NCBI GenBank assembly: GCA_963402885.1
Contig: OY727099.1
Span: 11,458,001 to 11,522,000, forward strand
Source: Antedon bifida
Taxonomy: Eukaryota; Echinodermata; Crinoidea; Comatulida; Antedonidae
Direction of reading: 5' to 3'
DNA: 64,000 nucleotides
Shown: positions 61,501-64,000 of the stretch, piece after piece
How the letters are laid out: each line of letters begins with the position of its first letter
Numbering within the stretch: position 1 is the stretch's first letter
Position numbers and translations under genes: made by a program
Notes under the pieces: model-generated
The model's input: only the letters and a program-made list of their open reading frames with translations
Databases searched by the model: none
What the model was told of the DNA's origin: nothing

Positions 61501-63885
61501 TTTTTTTGTTTTGTTTGTTTTGTAATTTAGACTATGCAGGTTCAGATGCTTCGCTACGAATTCCACTATGTATTTACATCACTGGTAAGTTACATCAACA
61601 AATTATCCATCATGATATAGACGCACTCAATCACTTTGAACGCATTGTCGTAATTGTTGGAAACATCTATCACTTTTTATTCATTATACTTATACAGTTG
61701 GTAGTTATTTACTACAGTAGGATGATATCATTATGCACATTGAGCTTCTTCTAAGAATGGCGGAGAATACGTCAGTAAACTCATACATTATTATAATAAT
61801 ACCGCAGGTATATCACAATTGTGACGCTACTATAACAAATAATACACGCAAATTGAAACGCGCGCGTTCAAAATACGTCATATAAACGTCATGTCTGTTC
61901 TGTGAAGCACGTTGTTTTTAACGCGTCCATCATAACAAATAGTTTCATAATGCTAAATCCTCGTCAATGAACACACGATGTTTACTGATAAGGCCCACTT
62001 AACAAATATATTTATATAACAGAAATAGATATCAACATGTCTTACTCTGGTCAAATAGATGACCAGAAGCCTGGACATGCTTCACCGTCATGTGCTCTTT
62101 GGCATTTGGTTTAACAGCTAACACCAACATGACATGATATCAGTTTTCAAAGATATGGAAAGTAGCCGGTCCAGCTGTCGTGGTATACGTTTAGGATATT
62201 CTTTTTCTTGTCCTATTCAAGGCCTGTGTTATTTGTTCAGTTGCCGCGTTTACAGGACATGCATAGATTGAAGTGACATCTACCCTCTGACATTCACAAT
62301 TGGATAAGATAACTCATTAACACCCATCTTGACAATAATAGTAGAAGTTGTTGATTTACTTGTACATACATAGGCCTATACGCTTATTTTTTTTTCTTTT
62401 GACAGAAGACAAAATATATTCTAGTTTCTGTCGCTATTCGGCTCCTCTTCCACCATCCTCCTTTCTGTTCGCATTATCCCCCAACCCCACCCCCTACGTT
62501 TATGCTAGAAATCATGAATAACATCAGAGTGAAGTGAAGAGTGAATAATACATGACAATAATTCATTATGGCATAAATTAAATCTTTTATTATGTACCCA
62601 TTTATTTACTATTTTTGCCGTCATTATTACATTGTTTTCCGGTAGGCCTATCCATTTATTAGGTTTATTTATTATTTTTTTCTTCTTTTTAAATTTGTTT
62701 AGAATATGCATATGATTGATATGAGTTTATATGCGGGAGATAACGTGAATATTTCAAGTTTTCGACTTCTTGATGACGACAATAAAGATGTTGAAGAAGT
62801 AATTCAAAAGTGGAAGATAGAGCATTACCAGACAAGTATGTCGGTAAGTTGTTGCCAATCTGCTGCTGCTGCTCTCCATTTCTTATTTTCATTTGCTGCT
62901 TCTTTTTATAATCAATAAAATACATTTGCACCTGTTTGTGGTGATTTTTCTTTACCGTTATTTGCGTTTTATATGAGCATATGAAGTATTTTTTTAAAGA
63001 TAATTTTTTGTTGTTGATCCAACAGATCGAATGTACTAAAATGGTACTTACAATATTAGGATCCAAATGAAATTATTTCAAGAGCATTTATTTAGCTACT
63101 ACATTATTACTATGATATCCAACTAATAACAATACATTTCAAGCATGTATACCAAGTGCAATTTTCTGTTTTAAGTGTCTAGCTTGTCGCGTCTAACAGT
63201 ACAAAAACGTGAAAACAATTGAAATAAAGCTCTGTCTACACTATTAAAATGTGTGTGACATAGAAAATGTGATGTGCCTATATATGAACATGATGATATC
63301 ACATCACTACCATATTTAGGCACATCACTACCATATTTAGGCATATCACTACGATATTTTGGCAACATCACACTTTTTTGTCAAACTAGTTTGATAGTGT
63401 AGACAGAGCTTAAGACTCACTCACCTCTTGTATTTATCTTCATGCTGTTATGCGTCCTTACGCTGTGTATTCTTGATACATGGCACCTAGATGCAGAGAC
63501 ATATAATCCATTTAATTATTTTATTATACATCCATATTCTAATACTATCAACATAGTATGTATTGCTTATTGCATATAGTGCCCATTATTGCTCGTCGTA
63601 TGTTTCTGTTCCCTGGTTTACTTACGTTTTATCCAGGTGGTGGGGAAGAAGCTATAAATTTACATAATGCATACGTCATAAGCGAATTTACGTTTCCAAA
63701 ATGAGTTATATAAAAATGTAATTTTGTGAACTTTTTAGACGAAAGCGGCATTGATATATGATGGGGTAATGTTGATAGCTGAAGCGTTACGAGATGGGGA
63801 AAATATGATTGTGGCACAAAACCTGGACTGTAAATCTGATGAAACGTGGGAAAATGGTGAAACTATGGCTAGTTATATAGAAACG
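25430..63885 (+). CDS. Kainate-type ionotropic glutamate receptor, amino-terminal domain exons (3'-partial)
   Basis: Seven coding exons (25430-25535, 52880-53038, 60492-60743, 61076-61251, 61531-61584, 62703-62843, 63739-63885) join in frame to 345 codons. The product would be a ligand-gated cation channel subunit at the plasma membrane. A short hydrophobic stretch (MLVFLELLSVF) suits a signal peptide. The receptor-family amino-terminal domain follows: IKIGALF, EERAFRFAIN, VAVFAPQSS, VPIIECRWD, NLYPQ, GLIRLQELL, YEFHYVFTSL, NVNISSFRLL and TKAALIYDG. GLIRLQELL and FHYVFTSL are characteristic of GRIK rather than AMPA or NMDA subunits. The domain's disulphide cysteines appear kept (TGT at 60494 and 63829), as does the NIS sequon matching NMT in mammals. 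Ligand-binding lobes and pore lie beyond the window. Subtype cannot be assigned. Confidence 0.93.
25600..28970. other. Intron stretch, nothing recognised
   Basis: AT-rich with isolated CpG-dense words, for example a pair at about 26512-26558 and another at about 26933-26975. A short direct repeat TGTCACGTTAATTTTGG lies at about 27714-27731 and 27737-27753. Confidence 0.4.
28973..29152. repeat. Direct duplication of about 80-90 bases
   Basis: Copies at 28973-29050 and 29061-29152 share GACTACTTGTTGG, CGTCTTCAGTTATTATTATC and AATTATGGTGTTAC. The second has extra TCTCGTCTTC-type bases. A 131-codon frame over this place is generated by the duplication. Confidence 0.85.
29375..29512. repeat. 46-base tandem array, three units
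   Basis: Units begin TCGAGGTATATTACACCTCA at 29375, 29421 and 29467; the unit contains the imperfect palindrome GAGGTATATTACACCTC. The open frame across it is an artefact. Confidence 0.9.
29820..29943. repeat. CAC/ACC-rich simple sequence
   Basis: About 120 bases dominated by CCA and CAC trinucleotides, with interruptions (ACCGGTTCCAACACC). Confidence 0.85.
30334..30525. mobile_element. MITE family A copy A7 with internal amplification
   Basis: Starts ATTAGGACGCAACGCAATGG, carries four successive CGCAACGCAAxGGCGTACA-like units at 30343-30410, then AGTTAACCAATCACAAGC, GTGATTGGTCAAATTAC and the right end ACTGAGAACCAAGCT followed by TAA. The terminal repeat of the left arm is lost. Confidence 0.8.
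32591..32722. repeat. 22-base tandem array, six units
   Basis: Six 22-base units at 32591, 32613, 32635, 32657, 32679 and 32701, each with GGGTGTC and GTACGAAAGGAGG cores. It lies only 10 bases left of a MITE B copy. Confidence 0.9.
32733..32822. mobile_element. MITE family B copy B5 (internal deletion)
   Basis: Left end TGCTCTACTATTGATATG is shortened; the right arm is ATGTCCATATATGGGCACAT, CACATTTTTTGTCACATAAA, GTTTGATAGTGTACACAGAA. Flanks TAA (32730) and TTA (32823). Confidence 0.72.
33219..33354. mobile_element. MITE family B copy B6
   Basis: Complete: AGCTCTGTCTACACTATC on the left and GATAGTGTAGACAGAGCT on the right, internal arms TGTGATATGCCCA and TTGGGCACATCACAC. Flanks are TAA left and TTA right; the wider TATAA/TTATA is palindromic, so the exact duplication is ambiguous. 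Confidence 0.87.
33360..36540. other. Intron stretch, nothing recognised
   Basis: AT-rich with CpG-dense islets at about 34465-34505, 34929-34975 and 35594-35612. Open frames at 33827-34128 and 35319-35501 have no recognised similarity. Confidence 0.4.
36541..36582. promoter_or_regulatory. Three tandem CACGTG (E-box) units
   Basis: Three 14-base units ATCACGTGTACCGT (second ending GC) place palindromic CACGTG hexamers at 36543, 36557 and 36571. CACGTG is the core site of bHLH-zip factors. The helical phasing of 14 bases and the intronic position make function speculative. Confidence 0.3.
36829..36849. repeat. ATA microsatellite
   Basis: Short run of ATA triplets. Confidence 0.8.
37852..38000. 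repeat. 23-base tandem array, six to seven units, with decayed copies to about 38095
   Basis: Units built on GATAACATTAATGATGAAAT; later units vary (GAATTTT, GAAATAG). Degenerate copies continue at 38036-38095 (GGTGATAACATTGATGAAGA). Confidence 0.88.
38680..38811. mobile_element. MITE family A copy A8
   Basis: GCTTGGTTCCCAGCAGGATG, then ACGCAACGAAAGCGTGTTGA, then CTTGTGATTGGTCAACTCAC, ending TGCTACTGGGAACAAATC. Confidence 0.78.
38844..39007. mobile_element. MITE family A copy A9
   Basis: AGCTTGGTTCCCACTTTG at the left, AATTGGAATCAAGCT at the right, with both CGCAACGCAAGTGAGCTGAC and GTGATTGGTCGACTCGC arms. It lies 32 bases from A8 in the same orientation. A minus-strand 66-codon frame runs through it and is not a gene. 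Confidence 0.82.
39739..40047. mobile_element. MITE family A copy A10, split by a family B insertion
   Basis: Left part 39739-39847 (GCTTAGTTCTCACTTCTTGG, GAGTTGACCAATCAGAAGTG, TCCTGATTGGTCACATTAC, GGTGCGCTT). Right part resumes at about 40015 with TTACGTCCTTGCGTTGCGTC and ends CCAAGTGTGAACC. Removing the intervening B7 restores the family A right arm. Confidence 0.82.
39851..40014. mobile_element. MITE family B copy B7, inserted in A10
   Basis: TGCTCTGTCTACACAATCC on the left, AGTTTGATGTGTAGACAGCT on the right; internal ATCACTACCACATTTGAGCG and ATCACTACCACATTTGGGCA show the tandem internal duplication seen in other B copies. Left flank TAA; the right junction is ragged (CAGCTTAGCTTTA). Confidence 0.83.
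40050..44160. other. Intron stretch, nothing recognised
   Basis: AT-rich; open frames at 40127-40321, 41036-41236 and 42841-43200 (minus) are without recognised motifs, splice context or start codons of note. Confidence 0.4.
44218..44335. mobile_element. MITE family A copy A11 (right end eroded)
   Basis: TTA|AGCTTGGTTTCCACTAGGA, then CGCAACGCAAGGACGTACG, AGTTGACCAATCACAAGCGA, CGGTTGTGATTGTTTAAATT. A separate fragment GTACGTGAACGCAACGCAAC lies just left (44177-44196). Confidence 0.78.
45183..45478 (+). repeat. Left arm of a ~300-base inverted repeat
   Basis: The segment from AAGTTGTACATGGGTTGCG to TTAGCATGCACTCTGTTA reappears inverted at 46957-47257. Shared words include GATTATTCTACAAACCATTT, TGATAATAGTTGATGGTTTT and ATTTGAACTGTAAC. 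The open frames found here on both strands lie inside the arm and are not recognised. Confidence 0.9.
46452..46628. mobile_element. MITE-like palindromic element C
   Basis: Arms GTATAAGGTTTATCGCAAAT at 46453 and ATTTGCGATAAACCTTATAC ending 46628; inner arms AAAGGTTTGGGAGCAA and TTGCTCCCAAACCTTT; innermost GGCGCGTACGTA and TACGTACGCGTGCC. The whole is a near-perfect hairpin of about 176 bases, unlike families A and B. It lies between the long inverted arms. No target duplication is obvious. Confidence 0.82.
46957..47257 (-). repeat. Right arm of the ~300-base inverted repeat
   Basis: Reverse complement of 45183-45478 with scattered substitutions. The clearest divergence is at about 47126-47150, where CTTTATGATAGGCCTACTAT replaces the counterpart sequence. 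Confidence 0.9.
47290..47316. repeat. TTA microsatellite next to TATAGCGC-type repeat
   Basis: TTATTATTATTATTATTA followed by CTTGTATAGCGCACATTTA and GGCGCTTCACATCA, an arrangement often seen in marine invertebrate genomes (general knowledge). Confidence 0.75.
47650..47775 (+). mobile_element. Penelope-like element relic with hammerhead-like core
   Basis: CTGATGA at 47655-47661, stem GGGC(63-66)/GCCC(74-77) with loop TAGTGTT, GAAA at 47678-47681, a 2-bp stem III GC-TCT-GC, then TA before the predicted cleavage position at 47690. Hammerhead motifs with tiny stem III are known in Penelope-like retroelements. Here stem I does not pair visibly (TTGCA against ACTTTT), so the motif is probably inactive. 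The 79-codon frame across it is not a gene. Confidence 0.5.
47830..51100. other. Intron stretch, nothing recognised
   Basis: AT-rich with CpG-dense inverted pairs near 47957-48010 and 49326-49385. No exon recognised. Confidence 0.4.
51160..51243. repeat. 21-base tandem array, four units
   Basis: Units AGATTCGCGTACCATCGCGT(A) at 51160, 51181, 51202 and 51223; divergence rises toward the right. The 74-codon frame through it is an artefact of the multiple-of-three period. Confidence 0.88.
51733..51867. mobile_element. MITE family B copy B8
   Basis: Left end ACCTCTATCTGCACTTC is diverged; right end GTAGTGTAGACAGAGCT. Exact TAA flanks at 51730-51732 and 51868-51870. Internal TGTGATGTGTCCATAATGG and CCATATTTGGGCACATG. 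Confidence 0.85.
51871..52001. mobile_element. MITE family A copy A12, abutting B8
   Basis: AGATTGGTTCCACTAGGAC, CGCAACGCAAGAATTCCACC, TGTCGCTTGTGATTGGTCAA, ending GTGGGAGCCAAGCT. It starts at the base after the TAA on the right of B8, so the two elements share one TAA. Confidence 0.8.
52880..53038 (+). CDS. Kainate receptor coding exon 2
   Basis: Encodes GALFTGGSDISVEERAFRFA then INETSMGNTF..., ending DSFECAQK. The ERAFRFA core matches EELAFKFA of mammalian kainate subunits; NETS is an N-glycosylation sequon. Donor AG|gtaagt, phase 1. The loop between FAIN and the following strand is shorter than in mammals. Confidence 0.9.
53562..53711. mobile_element. MITE family A copy A13 (intron 2)
   Basis: TGATTGGTTCCCACTAGAAC on the left, GTCCTAGTGGGAAACAAGT on the right; arms GAGTTGGCCAATCACAATCG and TTCATTGGTCAACTCGCTTG. 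Flanks read TTAA on the left (53558-53561) and TTAA on the right (53712-53715), so either TTA, TAA or TTAA could be the target. Confidence 0.85.
54325..54482. mobile_element. MITE family B copy B9
   Basis: TAA|AGCGGTGTCTACACTATC left; the right arm is TTTGTCACATAAAGTTTGAT then AGACAGATAGCT, with a short deletion in the terminal repeat. Internal TGGTAGTGATATGCCCAACC shows the duplicated segment in reverse orientation. Confidence 0.78.
55425..55541. repeat. 20-base tandem array, six units
   Basis: Units GGTCTGACGCGATGGCAAAA with small changes, at 55425, 55445, 55465, 55485, 55505 and 55525 (last partial). The core TCTGACGCGATGGC is CpG-rich. Two minus-strand frames through it are artefacts. 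Confidence 0.9.
57322..57482. mobile_element. MITE family A copy A14
   Basis: AGTTAGGTTCCCGCTGAGAC, CGCAGCGCAAGGACATAAG, TTACCAATCACGACGCGATG, GGCTTGTGATTGGTCAACTC; the right end GTTGCGTCATAGTGGTGGAA is eroded. Confidence 0.8.
59271..59521. repeat. ~88-base tandem array, three units
   Basis: Units starting AATACAACCGTATAGCACT at 59271, 59360 and 59446 (the last AATACGACCGGAATAGCAC), each with AACTTAACGTGAGCGCGT and CTGATGACGTACCATTTT. Units two and three share deletions relative to the first. Confidence 0.9.
60492..60743 (+). CDS. Kainate receptor coding exon 3
   Basis: Acceptor tctttttacag ends at 60491; 252 bases, phase 1 at both ends. Encodes CELLNKGVVAVFAPQSSAGA, then VPIIECRWDYQ and NLYPQHNLLGQALKDLAQYF, then the strand KKIAILYQYDE. 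Donor GAAG|gtaagg. The intron on its left is 7.45 kb. Confidence 0.94.
61076..61251 (+). CDS. Kainate receptor coding exon 4 (GLIRLQELL)
   Basis: Acceptor ttttttcag ends at 61075. Begins GLIRLQELL, a kainate hallmark, and continues through FRQLLQEIKRSGISNIIVDC to LPLFLNQ. Donor CAG|gtaatg, phase 0. It contains an in-frame run with no start codon, so it is not listed by start-based searches. Confidence 0.93.
61531..61584 (+). CDS. Kainate receptor coding exon 5 (54-base mini-exon)
   Basis: Acceptor tgtaatttag ends at 61530; donor ACTG|gtaagt. The 18 codons read TMQVQMLRYEFHYVFTSL, phase 0 on both sides, matching MGMMTEYYHYFFTTL of mammalian kainate subunits. Mammalian GRIK genes also have a small exon at this place (from memory). 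A different frame over the same bases continues to 61754 and is a shadow. Confidence 0.9.
62703..62843 (+). CDS. Kainate receptor coding exon 6
   Basis: Acceptor ttgtttag ends at 62702; 141 bases, phase 0. Encodes NMHMIDMSLYAGDNVNISSF and then RLLDDDN...VIQKWKIEHYQ; the NISSFRLL block matches NMTGFRLL, with the sequon kept. Donor TCG|gtaagt. Confidence 0.93.
63228..63410. mobile_element. MITE family B copy B10 (between receptor exons 6 and 7)
   Basis: AGCTCTGTCTACACTATTAA left, GATAGTGTAGACAGAGCT right, exact TAA flanks at 63225-63227 and 63411-63413. The internal word ATCACTACCATATTTAGGCA occurs in three near copies at about 63302-63360. A minus-strand 66-codon frame through it is an artefact. 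Confidence 0.88.
63739..63885 (+). CDS. Kainate receptor coding exon 7 (last in window)
   Basis: Acceptor actttttag ends at 63738; 147 bases, phase 0. Encodes TKAALIYDGVMLIAEALRDG, then NLDCKSDETWENGETM; the cysteine is the second half of the amino-terminal domain disulphide. Donor ACG|gtaaac. The next exon should begin the segment leading to the ligand-binding domain. Confidence 0.91.
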
Positions 63886-64000
63886 GTAAACACTATTTTT
63901 ATTTTGTATTTATTTTTTATTTCAACAATGTTTATAGGGGGTAACTCTTCCCGTTCCCTCGCAGGGGAGCTGATATCCAGGGGCCCTGATATCAAGGGCA

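Noticed and set aside
61506-61754. 82-codon frame overlapping receptor exon 5
   Set aside because: The frame differs from the one that matches kainate receptors; the 54-base exon at 61531-61584 accounts for the conserved part.

Overview
This is eukaryotic, very probably invertebrate-deuterostome DNA, most likely echinoderm. The grounds are AT-rich sequence, spliced genes with small exons and large introns, the recurrent AGGCCTA word, many short palindromic transposon relics, and clear orthologues of animal genes. The exact species cannot be told from the window. There is no operon, no prokaryotic gene, and no long uninterrupted coding region.

Only two genes can be supported. (1) Bases 158-3378 (+) hold the last nine coding exons, about 385 codons, of UBE3D, the HECT-like E2-binding ubiquitin ligase. 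The first exon or exons lie left of the window. All splice junctions join in frame, and one intron is of the GC-AG type. (2) Bases 25430-63885 (+) hold the first seven coding exons (345 codons) of a kainate-type ionotropic glutamate receptor (GRIK-like). They encode a candidate signal peptide and nearly all of the amino-terminal domain. The ligand-binding domain, pore and cytoplasmic tail lie right of the window. Its first coding intron is about 27.3 kb and makes up most of the right half.

The rest, 3379-25429 and the receptor introns, contains no exon I can recognise. It is filled with small non-autonomous DNA transposons and tandem repeats. Two MITE families dominate. Family A has ends AGCTTGGTTCCCACTAGG and a CGCAACGCAA-rich body. 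Family B has ends AGCTCTGTCTACACTATC. Several family B copies have exact 3-base TTA or TAA target duplications, which points to PIF/Harbinger-type mobilisation. Family A also shows at least one TTA pair. One B copy sits inside an A copy. Other elements are a third palindromic element (46452-46628) nested in a 2.1-kb structure with about 300-base inverted arms, a tRNA-like SINE relic (15164-15750), and a hammerhead-ribozyme-like motif of the kind carried by Penelope-like elements (47655-47690).

Tandem arrays with units of 14 to about 88 bases are frequent. Several create false open frames, notably 18680-18931 and 20817-21339. The least explained signal is a recurrent CpG-dense word around ACGCGCGT. 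It is often present as two inverted copies 10-70 bases apart in otherwise AT-rich DNA, across the non-coding part of the window.

The two genes have unrelated jobs, cytosolic or nuclear ubiquitin ligation and synaptic ion-channel signalling, and nothing suggests they act together. They are neighbours on the same strand about 22 kb apart.
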